Positions 54,438-63,181 of a stretch of DNA of 64,000 nucleotides are shown one piece after another. This DNA is from Rhizobium bangladeshense (GTDB taxonomy: Bacteria > Pseudomonadota > Alphaproteobacteria > Rhizobiales > Rhizobiaceae). The notes beneath the pieces were generated by a model. That model searched no databases, was not told the origin of the DNA, and saw only the letters and a program-made list of their open reading frames with translations. The stretch is taken from positions 1,181,001 to 1,245,000 of the forward strand of contig NZ_CP071612.1 of the NCBI RefSeq assembly GCF_017357245.1, written 5' to 3'. Positions within the stretch are counted from its first letter, which is position 1. Each line of letters opens with the position of its first letter. Both the position numbers and the translations under genes were made by a program.

Positions 54438-55283
54438 ATGTCCTCCTCCGCTTCTCCTCCGCTCCGCTTCGGCATCATCGCCGATCCGCAATATGCGGCA
54501 ATCGCCCCGCATGTGGCGATGGACCGCTATTACGCCAACAGCCTCGTCAAGGTCGCCGAGGCGATCGAGGTCTTCAACGGCGAGGAGTTGAGTTTCGTCA
54601 TGACGCTCGGCGACGTCATCGACCGCAGCTTCGCGAGCTTCGACGATATCCTGCCGGTCTATGGCAAATTGAGGCACGAGGCGCTGTTCCTGCTCGGCAA
54701 TCACGATTTCTCCGTCTCAGCCGGGCACCTTTCCGAAGTAGCTGCCCGTCTTCGCATGCCGTCGCCTTATTACAGCTTTTCCCGTCCCGGCTGGCGCTTC
54801 GTCGTGCTCGACGGCAACGAGGTCAGCACCTTCGCGCCGCCGGATAACCATCCTCATCGCGCTTTGGCTGCCGAGATTTTGGCGGAGCTGCAAGCCAAAG
54901 GTGCAGCGAATGCTCATCGCTGGAATGGCGCGCTGAGCGACAAGCAATTCGCTTGGCTGGCCGATGAAATCGCAAAGGCTGCAGCGGCCGGCGAGAAGGT
55001 CATCATCATGAACCACTATCCCGTCTATCCCGCCGGCGAGCACGGCATGTGGGACAGCGAGCGCGTCGTCGCGCTGCTCGCCTCGCAAAGTCATGTCGTC
55101 GCCTATCTCAACGGCCACGACCATGTCGGCAATTACGGCAAGGCCGGCGCCTGCCACTTCGTCAATTTCAAGGGCGTGGTCGACACAGAAAGTGAAAACG
55201 CCTTCGCCATCGTCGAGCTCCACCCCGACCGCATCGAAATCCGCGGCTTCGGCCGAGAGCAGAGCCGCACGCTTGCTTACTAG
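54438..55283 (+). CDS. calcineurin-like metallophosphoesterase
   Basis: A 281-residue phosphoesterase. Metal motifs are in the usual order: IADPQY near 14-19, TLGDVIDR near 55-62, LLGNHDF, MNHYPVYPAGEHG and NGHDHVGNYG. The DPQY start and the overall size resemble the ADP-ribose/CDP-alcohol diphosphatase (ADPRibase-Mn) group. Cytosolic nucleotide-diphosphate turnover is likely. It follows the sodB terminator and has its own promoter. Confidence 0.85.
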   Translation: MSSSASPPLRFGIIADPQYAAIAPHVAMDRYYANSLVKVAEAIEVFNGEELSFVMTLGDVIDRSFASFDDILPVYGKLRHEALFLLGNHDFSVSAGHLSEVAARLRMPSPYYSFSRPGWRFVVLDGNEVSTFAPPDNHPHRALAAEILAELQAKGAANAHRWNGALSDKQFAWLADEIAKAAAAGEKVIIMNHYPVYPAGEHGMWDSERVVALLASQSHVVAYLNGHDHVGNYGKAGACHFVNFKGVVDTESENAFAIVELHPDRIEIRGFGREQSRTLAY

Positions 55284-55357
55284 AGCTTGGAAGATTTCCT
55301 GAGCTAGCCCGCTCCTACAACATCGAGGTCCTGTCCGCACGCAGGCGCCGCGAGGGT

Positions 55358-56071
55358 TCATCCACCAAACGCTTGCGCGCTACCCGACACAGCCTTCTCC
55401 GTCCAGCCGCTCGTCCACAACTCCCGCAGCCTGTCGCCATCGCCTTTGAAGAAATCCTCGCTCGCCCCGCAGCGCTCCACCCGGTCGCTGCGGAAATTGC
55501 GGATCGCCTGACGCAGCTCGCACCAGGCGACGATATTGGCGGTCTGCGAATAATAGATCAACGCGATCGGCCGGATCGTCCGCTCGCTGGCGCGGCCGAG
55601 CTCGTCGCGATAGGCGAGTGTCAGCTTGCGTTCGTCGCGGATCGCCCGGCGCACGATCGCAAGGTCGATTGCAGCCGGCTGCGCGGTCGAGCCCCAGGCA
55701 TAAAGCGCCTTGTTGTCCAGCGCCTGGCGCAACGGTGCCGGCACGGCGCCTGATATCTTCCGGTTGACCCGGCGGGCGGCCTGCTTCAGCTCCTCGTCGG
55801 CCGTCCGTTCGAGCAACGCCAGCGACAGAACGATCGCCTCCATCTCCTCGATCGAGAACATCAAGGGTGGCAGGTCAAAGCCCGGCCGCATGATGTAGCC
55901 GATGCCGCGTCCGCCTTCGATCGGCACCCGCATTGCCTGAAGGGCGGCGATATCGCGATAGATCGAGCGCACGGTCACTTCGAGCGTCTCGGCCATAACA
56001 GCCGCCGTCATCGGTTTTCTGGCGAGCCTCAGGATCTGAATGATCTCGAAAAGCCGTGACGCCTTGCGCAT
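55358..56071 (-). CDS. YafY/WYL-domain transcriptional regulator
   Basis: A 237-residue DeoR-type HTH protein with a C-terminal WYL-like domain. The HTH is at about 8-55 (FEIIQILRLARKPMTAAVMAETLEVTVRSIYRDI), a GGRGIGYIMRPGF wing follows, and the sensor domain carries LALIYYSQTANIVAWCELR. WYL domains often bind nucleotides or DNA ends. It is divergent from a LysE exporter gene; the shared spacer holds an 18-bp palindrome, suggesting that it regulates both. Confidence 0.87.
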   Translation of the reverse strand: MRKASRLFEIIQILRLARKPMTAAVMAETLEVTVRSIYRDIAALQAMRVPIEGGRGIGYIMRPGFDLPPLMFSIEEMEAIVLSLALLERTADEELKQAARRVNRKISGAVPAPLRQALDNKALYAWGSTAQPAAIDLAIVRRAIRDERKLTLAYRDELGRASERTIRPIALIYYSQTANIVAWCELRQAIRNFRSDRVERCGASEDFFKGDGDRLRELWTSGWTEKAVSGSAQAFGG

Positions 56072-56095
56072 CTTTTGCCTCCATCTCCCACGCTC

Positions 56096-56113
56096 CTGAC
56101 AATACACTGTCAG
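56096..56113. promoter_or_regulatory. operator candidate of the WYL regulator
   Basis: A perfect inverted repeat CTGACA-atacac-TGTCAG lies 25-42 bases upstream of the regulator start and about 90 bases before the LysE-type start. The position fits autoregulation and control of the exporter. Confidence 0.6.
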
Positions 56114-56199
56114 TTGGGTTTGCGTATAGAGCCGTCTATCGGATTGAAATCAATCGCGGTCTTTCGAAAATGGCCCGCGGAATGAAGGCGGTAACTGAC

Positions 56200-56835
56200 A
56201 TGAACTACCATGAAAACCTGTGGCTCTTCTTCACCCTTCTCTTCGGCATCATCATCGTGCCGGGCATGGACATGCTCTTCGTCCTCGCCAATTCGCTGAC
56301 GGGCGGCGTCCGCCGCGGGCTGGCTGCCACAGGCGGCATCATGGCAGGCGGTGCGGTGCATTCGGCCTATGGTGCGGCCGGCGTCGGCGTGCTCGTCACC
56401 ATGCTGCCGCAGCTCTTCAACCTGCTGCTCTTTGCCGGCGTTGCCTATATGATCTGGATCGGCGTTTCGCTGATGCGCAGTTCGATCACTGTGGAGGCGG
56501 TCGGGCCGGCGACGGCGCGCTCCGCCTGGCGCGCTTTCCGTCAGGGCGCCGTCACCTGCCTCGTCAATCCCAAGGCCTATATTTTCATGTTCGCCGTCTA
56601 CCCGCAGTTTCTGAGGCCGGAATACGGTCCGGTCTGGATGCAGGGCCTGATCATGGGTCTCATGACAGTCACTACGCAGTTCGCCATTTACGGCACGCTG
56701 GCGATGACAGCCGGCCGCAGCCGCGACCTGCTGGTCGCAAATCCCGACGCCACGGCCTTTGTCGGCCGCTTCGCCGGGCTGCTGCTGGTTGCGGTCTCCG
56801 CCTTCAGCCTTTGGCAGGGTTGGAAAACTGCATGA
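56200..56835 (+). CDS. LysE-family amino acid/metabolite exporter
   Basis: A 211-residue membrane protein with about six helices. FGIIIVPGMDMLFVLANSLTGG, a form of the conserved GPxxxxV opening, and FRQGAVTCLVNPKAYIFMFAVYPQF are typical of LysE/RhtB exporters. The ATG at 56200, 7-8 bases after AGGCGG, was preferred over upstream ATGs. It probably exports an amino acid or homoserine-like metabolite under the divergent WYL regulator. Confidence 0.85.
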   Translation: MNYHENLWLFFTLLFGIIIVPGMDMLFVLANSLTGGVRRGLAATGGIMAGGAVHSAYGAAGVGVLVTMLPQLFNLLLFAGVAYMIWIGVSLMRSSITVEAVGPATARSAWRAFRQGAVTCLVNPKAYIFMFAVYPQFLRPEYGPVWMQGLIMGLMTVTTQFAIYGTLAMTAGRSRDLLVANPDATAFVGRFAGLLLVAVSAFSLWQGWKTA

Positions 56836-56979
56836 GTCGCCAGTGCTTATCACATTGTTTTTATGACCCTCCGGCAAAACGTGACCGCCTGGACGCATGG
56901 AATTTTGTCATTCTGCCGGTGCAGATTGGCAACTGGCCGTTTTGGCCCCAGGAACAACGCAGAGAAATGGAGAGGAAAT

Positions 56980-57420
56980 ATGAACTGGAAAGCAGTAGCT
57001 GCCGCCGCAGCGATGGCCGGCTTGGCCGTGGGTTCGGTGACGGCCGCCGACGGCACGCAAGATTCGCGCGTCGCGCAGATGAAGCAGATGGGTGGATCGA
57101 CCGGCGCGCTTTCAGCCATCGCGAAAGGCTCCAAGCCCTATGATGCCGAGGCAGTGAAGGCGGCGCTGACGACGATTGCGACGACTGCCAAGGCCTTCCC
57201 CGACCAGTTCAAGCCCGGCAGCGATATGAACGACCCTGGGGCCAGCCCGAAAATCTGGGAGAACATGGAGGACTTCAAGGCTCGTTCCGAAAAGCTCTCC
57301 GCCGATGCCGAAACCGCTCTCGCTCAGCTGCCGGCTGATGCCGCAGCCGTCGGCGCTGCGGTCAACACGCTCGGCGCCAATTGCGCTGGCTGTCACAAGG
57401 CCTATCGGCTTAGTAAGTGA
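56980..57420 (+). CDS. cytochrome c' / c-556 type, exported
   Basis: A 146-residue protein with a Sec signal peptide ending near VTAADG. The heme motif CAGCHKAYR is at the C-terminus (Cys135, Cys138, His139), the hallmark of class II cytochromes c, which form a four-helix bundle. Class II c' can bind NO or act as an electron donor. GAGAGGAAAT precedes the ATG. It lies 192 bp before a diheme cytochrome gene on the same strand. Confidence 0.92.
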   Translation: MNWKAVAAAAAMAGLAVGSVTAADGTQDSRVAQMKQMGGSTGALSAIAKGSKPYDAEAVKAALTTIATTAKAFPDQFKPGSDMNDPGASPKIWENMEDFKARSEKLSADAETALAQLPADAAAVGAAVNTLGANCAGCHKAYRLSK

Positions 57421-57612
57421 GCGATAGGCCTGTCTGAGCAAGTCCAGCAAAACTGCGGAGCGGTTTTGTGTTTGGAATTGCGCAAAAGCGAAAATGATCT
57501 GGACACTCGATTCGCGCTGCACTTGCCGCCGGCGCGGATCGCATTATTGTCCGCTCGTGCGGACCGGTCGCGGATCGACCGGAGAGGAATGTCTTCAAAG
57601 GGGAGGCGGCGT

Positions 57613-58527
57613 ATGGTCCGTAGGTTCATCCGGTTTCTGCTCTGTCTGATCGGCGTCGCCGTGCTCGGCGGTGGCGCCTTCTATCTCGTCACCGCGCCCG
57701 ATCCGCTGCCGGAGAGCCACTGGGCCAACCTCGGTGCGCCGGACACGGCAAACGGCGAGATGGTTTTCTGGACGGGCGGCTGCGTCAGCTGCCATGCTGC
57801 GCCCGGTTCCGAAGGCGATGCCAGGCTGACGCTGTCGGGCGGTCTGGCGCTCAAGAGCCCTTTCGGCACTTTCCACGCGCCCAACATCTCGCCGGATGAA
57901 AAGGCTGGCATCGGCGCCTGGACGCTCGCCGAGTTCGGCAACGCGATGAAGCGCGGCGTCGGCCGGGGCGGGGAGCATCTCTATCCGTCCTTTCCCTATG
58001 GTTCCTATGCGCGCATGAGCGACAAGGACGTCAACGATCTCTTCGCCTTCCTGAAGACGCTGCCGAAGAGCGCCAACGTAACGCCTCCGCATGAACTGCC
58101 CTTTCCCTACAACGTCCGCCTGGCGCTCGGCGGCTGGAAATTTCTCTATCTCAACGATCAGCCGCGCGTCGCGCTCGCCAGGGGCGACGACAAGATCAAG
58201 CGCGGGCAATATCTCGTCGAAGGCCCCGGCCATTGCGGCGAATGCCACACGCCGCGCGATGGGCTCGGCGGCTTCCAGGCAGATCAGTGGCTCGCCGGCG
58301 CGCCCAATCCGGAAGGCAAGGGCCGCATACCCGATATCACCCCGGCCTCCGAGAGCATCGGCGGCTGGAGCGAGGCGGACATCGTCAACTACCTCGAGAC
58401 CGGCTTCACGCCCGATTTCGATTCCGTCGGTGGCCAGATGGTCGACGTTCAACAGAATATCGCCCGCCTGCCGGCCAGCGACCGCGAGGCGATCGCCGCC
58501 TATCTGAAGGTGGTGCCGGGGCGTTAG
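57613..58527 (+). CDS. membrane-anchored diheme c-type cytochrome
   Basis: A 304-residue protein with one N-terminal helix (about 5-27) and two heme sites, CVSCH at 57-61 and CGECH at 208-212, each in a cytochrome c domain. This plan is that of cytochrome c subunits of periplasmic alcohol/aldehyde/gluconate dehydrogenases or of terminal-oxidase feeding chains, but no dehydrogenase catalytic gene adjoins. GGGGAGG is 6 bases before the ATG. It probably acts with the preceding cytochrome c-556 gene. Confidence 0.9.
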   Translation: MVRRFIRFLLCLIGVAVLGGGAFYLVTAPDPLPESHWANLGAPDTANGEMVFWTGGCVSCHAAPGSEGDARLTLSGGLALKSPFGTFHAPNISPDEKAGIGAWTLAEFGNAMKRGVGRGGEHLYPSFPYGSYARMSDKDVNDLFAFLKTLPKSANVTPPHELPFPYNVRLALGGWKFLYLNDQPRVALARGDDKIKRGQYLVEGPGHCGECHTPRDGLGGFQADQWLAGAPNPEGKGRIPDITPASESIGGWSEADIVNYLETGFTPDFDSVGGQMVDVQQNIARLPASDREAIAAYLKVVPGR

Positions 58528-58551
58528 CGCCTTTGCAAAACCGACGCCTCT

Positions 58552-59181
58552 TTACAGGGAGGTGGGGCCTGGCATCAGATCATAGGGGTGGCGCCAGCCG
58601 GCCATGTTGCTGATCCGGTCTTTCCAGGCTGCGATGGCCGGATAAGCGCTGTGATCGATCCCGGTATCCTCCGGCATGAAGACATAGCCTGCCAAAGAGA
58701 GGTCCGCGATCGTCAGCCGGCCGCTGACCATGAAGGCCCGGCCTGTCAGGTGTTCGTCGACAATGGCATAGGCAGCTTTGGCCCTCAGTCTTAAAAACTC
58801 GGTGACCGGTGTCTCGCCGCTCTTCTGGAGGCCGTAGATGAACCTCAGCGTCGCGTAATAGCTGGTGAATTTGTGGTTATCGAAGAGAATCCAGCGCATG
58901 ATGTCTCGCCGCTCTTCGGCTGTCTGCGCCCCAAACTGCCCTGTCACCTCCGATAGATAATCCAGGATGATTCCCGATTGGCTGATCTTCGTGTGCCCAT
59001 GTTCGAGCACAGGCGCCTCGCCCTGTTCGTTTACGGTTTTCCGCCATTCTTCGGTTCGCGTTTCGCCGCCCAGATAATCCACGAAAACGCTTTCCCACTC
59101 GATGCCGGCAAGCGCAAAGAAGAGCGCGACCTTGTAACAATTCCCCGAGAGAGCGAAGCAATGGAGTTTGAAATCAGGCAT
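58552..59181 (-). CDS. glutathione S-transferase
   Basis: A 209-residue two-domain GST. The N-terminal thioredoxin-like half has FALSGNCYKVALFFALAG near the catalytic region and HTKISQSGIILDYLSE, the cis-Pro/Gln-Ser glutathione site; the C-terminal helical domain follows. Detoxification of electrophiles is the general role. It converges with the diheme cytochrome gene. Confidence 0.9.
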   Translation of the reverse strand: MPDFKLHCFALSGNCYKVALFFALAGIEWESVFVDYLGGETRTEEWRKTVNEQGEAPVLEHGHTKISQSGIILDYLSEVTGQFGAQTAEERRDIMRWILFDNHKFTSYYATLRFIYGLQKSGETPVTEFLRLRAKAAYAIVDEHLTGRAFMVSGRLTIADLSLAGYVFMPEDTGIDHSAYPAIAAWKDRISNMAGWRHPYDLMPGPTSL

Positions 59182-59247
59182 GAAAGTTCCTTATAGGACA
59201 AAGACTTGAAGCGTCGGCCGAGCGAATTTGAAGGATCGCGAAGCGCT

Positions 59248-59742
59248 TCAGGCGATCGACTGCATGTAACGCATACCGGTAACGGGACGCGGGGTAAAAT
59301 CCATCTGTTCGTAGAAGCGGTGCGCCAGCACGTTGCCGGTCGCGGCGCTGACGGAGAGGTAGCCGCAGCCGGCATTGCGCGCGGTCTCGCGCGCCCGGTC
59401 GACGAGCAACTGGCCGGTGCCGTGGCCGCGATGGCCATCGCGCACGAAGAGATGATGCAGGTCCATGCCGCGCTTGCCTTCCTGCGCCCTGTAGAGCGGC
59501 ACGAGAATGGCGTAGCCGATCAGCCCTTCGCCGGTCTCGGCCACAAGCGCGGTAATCCAGGGCAGCGGGCCGAACAGGTCGCGTTCCAATTGCTCCGGCG
59601 TCGCAGCGGCCGCATCGCCGTGATGGGCGGCAAGCAGGGCGATCATTTCGTTGAGCTCTGGCAGATCGCGCGGCTTGGCGGTGCGGATCGTCACCACCGA
59701 TGGGCGCATCAGTGAAATTTCGCTGTCTTCGATGTCGGTCAT
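59248..59742 (-). CDS. GNAT-family N-acetyltransferase
   Basis: A 164-residue acetyltransferase. The acetyl-CoA motif is DGHRGHGTGQLLVDRARETA near 103-122, and HRFYEQMDFTPRPVTGM closes the fold. Substrate unknown: an amine such as a polyamine, aminoglycoside or protein N-terminus. AAGGA stands 9 bases before ATG at 59742. A perfect 8-bp hairpin AAGCCGCC/GGCGGCTT lies 51-70 bases upstream of the start, in its probable 5' leader. Confidence 0.88.
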   Translation of the reverse strand: MTDIEDSEISLMRPSVVTIRTAKPRDLPELNEMIALLAAHHGDAAAATPEQLERDLFGPLPWITALVAETGEGLIGYAILVPLYRAQEGKRGMDLHHLFVRDGHRGHGTGQLLVDRARETARNAGCGYLSVSAATGNVLAHRFYEQMDFTPRPVTGMRYMQSIA

Positions 59743-60062
59743 GGTCTTCGCGTCCTTCGATAATCTGCCGTCAGGACGCTGCCGATACAACAAAGCCGCC
59801 TGACGGCGGCTTGTTGACAATATGATCTGTCCGGCCGCCCTTTACAGGTACAGCCAAAAATACGAGCGGCTCTGGTGCACGTTTTTGATCATAGAGCATC
59901 AATCGTCGCAAACGCGGCGTTTGTCAATGGCAGATCGCCGAAGCGTCATCGATCCGCCGGTCTAGCTGTTCATCCGGGGCCGAAAGCGAAAAAAGCCGGC
60001 CGTTTGCGCTTGGCTCCATGCTCATGATAGGGTACCCCCCTATACTAAAATGAGAACCTTCC
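59743..60062. other. 320-bp divergent intergenic region (GNAT gene / dmeR)
   Basis: It holds the hairpin AAGCCGCC-tgac-GGCGGCTT at 59793-59812 near the GNAT side and the dmeR operator near the other end. The remainder has no gene that I can support. Confidence 0.5.
60027..60043. promoter_or_regulatory. DmeR operator candidate (RcnR-type)
   Basis: ATAGGG-TACCC-CCCTAT, a G/C-tract flanked by AT ends, lies 20 bases before the dmeR start. RcnR/FrmR-class repressors bind G/C tracts with flanking inverted repeats of this kind. It should control the dmeR-dmeF transcript. Confidence 0.75.
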
Positions 60063-60335
60063 ATGTCGCACACCACCCTGCAGAAGAAGAAGCTCATCGC
60101 CCGCATCAGCCGTCTGAAAGGGCAGATGGAGGCGGTCGAACGGGCACTGGAGGCCGAGCGCCCCTGCGGCGAAATCCTGCAGCTGCTCGCTTCCGTCCGC
60201 GGCGCCCTGACCGGGCTGACCGGCGAGGTGCTGGATGATCACCTGCGCGAACATGTGCTGAATGCCGAGGATGATAGGGCGAGGGCTGAGGCGGTCGAGG
60301 AAATATCCGAAGTCTTGAGAACCTATATCCGCTAG
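60063..60335 (+). CDS. dmeR: nickel/cobalt-responsive repressor DmeR (RcnR/CsoR family)
   Basis: A 90-residue all-helical repressor. His3, Cys35, His60 and His64 are all present at the same numbers as the four metal ligands of E. coli RcnR, which senses Ni(II) and Co(II). It precedes the CDF exporter gene by 94 bp on the same strand, as in the dmeRF operon described in R. leguminosarum. In the absence of metal it should bind the G/C-tract operator at 60027. Confidence 0.93.
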   Translation: MSHTTLQKKKLIARISRLKGQMEAVERALEAERPCGEILQLLASVRGALTGLTGEVLDDHLREHVLNAEDDRARAEAVEEISEVLRTYIR

Positions 60336-60429
60336 AGCCAGTGATGCGGATTTCCAGGAAACTGAAAAAACCAGAAACTTGGGGCGGCTCTGAAAGCCGA
60401 ATCGCTCCAGCGTGACGAAGGAGCCTGTA

Positions 60430-61428
60430 ATGAGTGCCGGAATAGATAAAGCTGCGATGAGCCGCCTGCAGCACGACCATGTGTTCCTCGGCGCCGATCA
60501 CGCGCGCAACGAGCGGCGCATCTGGCTGGTGATCGCGTTGACGGCGGTGATGATGGTCGCCGAAATCGCCGCCGGCAGCGTCTACGGCTCCATGGCCCTC
60601 GTCGCCGACGGCTGGCACATGTCGACCCATGCCAGCGCTCTCCTGATCTCCGCACTTGCCTATCTCTTCGCCCGCAGGCAGGCGCGAAATCCGCGCTTCA
60701 CCTTCGGCACCGGCAAGCTTGGCGATCTCGCCGGCTTTGCCAGCGCCATCGTCCTTGCCCTGATTGCCCTGCTGATGGCCTGGGAAAGCCTGCTGCGCCT
60801 CTCCAATCCGGTGCCGATCGGTTTTGCCCAGGCGATCGCGGTCGCCGTCATCGGACTTGCCGTCAACCTCGCCAGCGCTTGGCTGCTGGCGGGCGGCGGT
60901 CACGCGCATGGCCATCACGCGCACGGACACCACGCGCATGGGCACCACGCACACCACCACGCCCATGGTGGCCATGGCGACCATGCCCACCACCACACAG
61001 AGGCCGGCGACAACAATATTCGCGCCGCCTACCTGCATGTCATGGCCGATGCGCTCACCTCCGTGCTCGCCATCGCGGCACTCACCCTCGGCAGCCTTTA
61101 TGGCTGGCTCTGGCTCGATCCCATCATGGGCATCGTCGGCGGGCTGGTCATCGCCAACTGGTCCTGGAGCCTGATGAAATCTTCCGGAGGCGTGCTTCTC
61201 GACGTCGTGCCGGAAGGTGAGACGCTGCCGGGCGAAATCCGCGAGGCCATCGAGACCGAGGAGGACCGGATCACCGATCTGCATGTCTGGCAGGTCGGCC
61301 CCGGCCATCACGCGGCGATCGTTGCCGTCGTCACGTCGCAGCCGCGCGAACCGGCCTTCTACAAGGGCAGGCTTTCGGCGCTCGAAGAATTGTCGCATGT
61401 GACGGTCGAGGTCACGCGCGCCGCCTGA
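60430..61428 (+). CDS. dmeF: cation diffusion facilitator exporter DmeF
   Basis: A 332-residue CDF exporter with six predicted helices. Transport-site residues include VADGWHMSTH near 58-67 and HVMADALT near 203-210. The cytosolic loop at 158-189 holds 19 histidines in 32 residues, a buffer for Ni/Co/Zn. The C-terminal metal-binding domain ends with VEVTRAA. It is paired with dmeR and preceded by GAAGGAGCC; such exporters give nickel and cobalt tolerance in rhizobia. Confidence 0.93.
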   Translation: MSAGIDKAAMSRLQHDHVFLGADHARNERRIWLVIALTAVMMVAEIAAGSVYGSMALVADGWHMSTHASALLISALAYLFARRQARNPRFTFGTGKLGDLAGFASAIVLALIALLMAWESLLRLSNPVPIGFAQAIAVAVIGLAVNLASAWLLAGGGHAHGHHAHGHHAHGHHAHHHAHGGHGDHAHHHTEAGDNNIRAAYLHVMADALTSVLAIAALTLGSLYGWLWLDPIMGIVGGLVIANWSWSLMKSSGGVLLDVVPEGETLPGEIREAIETEEDRITDLHVWQVGPGHHAAIVAVVTSQPREPAFYKGRLSALEELSHVTVEVTRAA

Positions 61429-61525
61429 TTGGCGAAGTTGCCGCGCGGACGAACAAGGTTGTCGAGCGGACGAGATGCCGCCGCAATCGGTCCTTAGCTC
61501 TGTCACCGACTCGCCGGAGGATTTC

Positions 61526-62431
61526 ATGGATATCAGTCTTACTCGCCGCACGCTGATCGGCTCGGCACTCTGCTTGCCAGCCTTGGGTCTATCCGCACTG
61601 GCGCTTCCCGCCGATGCGCAGGAGAGTGCCGGGGAGGGCGACGACAATATCGAGCGGCGGCTTGCCGCGCTGGAAAAACGCACCGGCGGCCGTCTCGGCG
61701 TCTCGGTGCTCGACACCCAGACGAGCATTTCCTTCGGCTATCGTGGCAGCGAGGCCTTTCCAATGTGCAGCACCTTCAAGGCGCTGGCCGCCGGCTTCGT
61801 GCTGGCCCGCGTCGACAAAGGCGACGAAAAGCTCGACCGGCGGGTGACTTACGGCAGGGACAAGCTGGTCGACTATTCGCCGCTCAGTGAAAAACACGCC
61901 GGCGTCGACGGCATGACGATCGCCGAACTCTGCGAGGCGGCGGTGACCGTCAGCGACAATACGGCCGGCAACCTGCTGCTCGAAAGCTTCTGCGGCCCGC
62001 CGGCGCTGACCGACTGGCTGCGTTCGATCGGTGACGGCACGACGCGCCTCGACCGCACCGAACCGACGCTGAACGAGGGCAGAAAGGGTGATCCGCGCGA
62101 CACGACGACGCCGGACGCAATGCTCGACACGCTCGGAAATCTGACGCTCGGCTCGGTGCTCACCGAAGCCTCTTCGGACAGGCTGATCGCCTGGCTGGTG
62201 GCAAGTTCAACAGGCAAGGAGCGGCTGCGGGCGGGCCTGCCTCAGGATTGGAAGGTCGGAGACAAGACCGGCACCGGTCCGAACGGCTCACTCGGCGACA
62301 TCGCCGTGATCTGGCCGCCCGACCGCGGCCCGATCGTCGCGGCCGTCTATATCGCCGAGGCAACCGCGCCGGTGAAGGATCTCAATCCGATCTTTGCCGA
62401 AGTCAGCAAGATGATCACCGAGATGGTGTGA
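61526..62431 (+). CDS. class A beta-lactamase, Tat-exported
   Basis: A 301-residue serine beta-lactamase. The N-terminus LTRRTLIGSALCLPA looks like a twin-arginine signal. All motifs are intact: Ser82-Thr-Phe-Lys85 (STFK), SDN at 143-145, Glu179 in EPTLN (omega loop) and KTG at 247-249. Cys81 directly precedes the active serine, as in some carbapenem-active enzymes, but the usual partner cysteine is not at its place (KTGTGP). It is a chromosomal gene with no mobile context. The substrate range cannot be read from sequence. Confidence 0.92.
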   Translation: MDISLTRRTLIGSALCLPALGLSALALPADAQESAGEGDDNIERRLAALEKRTGGRLGVSVLDTQTSISFGYRGSEAFPMCSTFKALAAGFVLARVDKGDEKLDRRVTYGRDKLVDYSPLSEKHAGVDGMTIAELCEAAVTVSDNTAGNLLLESFCGPPALTDWLRSIGDGTTRLDRTEPTLNEGRKGDPRDTTTPDAMLDTLGNLTLGSVLTEASSDRLIAWLVASSTGKERLRAGLPQDWKVGDKTGTGPNGSLGDIAVIWPPDRGPIVAAVYIAEATAPVKDLNPIFAEVSKMITEMV

Positions 62432-62625
62432 CGCAGGTAATGCGGAGGGCATGATCGACAGCTGTTCGGTTTGAGCCGGAGAAAGACCTTCCCTACAACT
62501 ATCTCCCAAGTGACCACGCTGCAACTGTTGGCACGTTGAAGCCCACACCCATGGCCGCCCCCCTTGGACGCCTCGGCGTTCGTCACACCGACGACGTGTG
62601 GGACAGCTGCGCGAAACGCTCCCGC

Positions 62626-63090
62626 TCAGACGGCGGCGATGTCATCCGTCGTTTCGCTGCCGTCAGTCTCGATGCCGGCCATCTCGCGCTTGATCTGCTC
62701 TGCGATCTCCTTTTCGATTGCCGCGCGCTGGTCGGCAGGCATGGCGGCCAGATCGGCTTCGGTGAGATCGTGCTGCTCCAGGTAGCGGGCTCGGATATAC
62801 TCCGCCGGCGTCATGTTGCCCCATTCGGAAAACTCGTCGATCAGGGACTGGTGCACCGCGCCCGCCGCTGCCTCCTTGTCCGAAGGTGCATCGATATAGG
62901 GGCCTTCGGTGCTTTGAAGAGCCCAGACAGTGTTGGCGATCGACGGCGGCGTGCTGCTTGGTTCGAGACCGGGCCCGCCACTGCGGGCGGCTGTGGTGAA
63001 TTCCGTCGTCTGTTGTTTCTTGGATTTGGGCTGCTGATCGAAAAGGCCGCCGATCCCATAGTAATTGCGAATATTGCTACTGATTTCCAT
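62626..63090 (-). CDS. conserved protein of unknown function
   Basis: A 154-residue acidic protein starting MEISSNIRNYYGIGG behind GGGGAG. The middle is low in complexity; the C-terminal half is helical and charged (TPAEYIRARYLEQHDLTEADLAAMPADQRAAIEKEIAEQIKREMAG region), with the look of a short adaptor. A FlgM-like or flagellar link is possible but not supported. I do not recognise the family. Confidence 0.65.
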   Translation of the reverse strand: MEISSNIRNYYGIGGLFDQQPKSKKQQTTEFTTAARSGGPGLEPSSTPPSIANTVWALQSTEGPYIDAPSDKEAAAGAVHQSLIDEFSEWGNMTPAEYIRARYLEQHDLTEADLAAMPADQRAAIEKEIAEQIKREMAGIETDGSETTDDIAAV

Positions 63091-63181
63091 AAAAATCTCC
63101 CCATAAAACGGGGAGACAATGGCGCGGCAACCCTGCCTAGAACTTGCGCCGGCTCTTCCACTCGAGAAAAGCAGCTTCCCA

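Noticed and set aside
60106..61728. 540-codon open frame on the minus strand
   Set aside because: It crosses the antisense of dmeR and dmeF and the start of the beta-lactamase; no conserved content.
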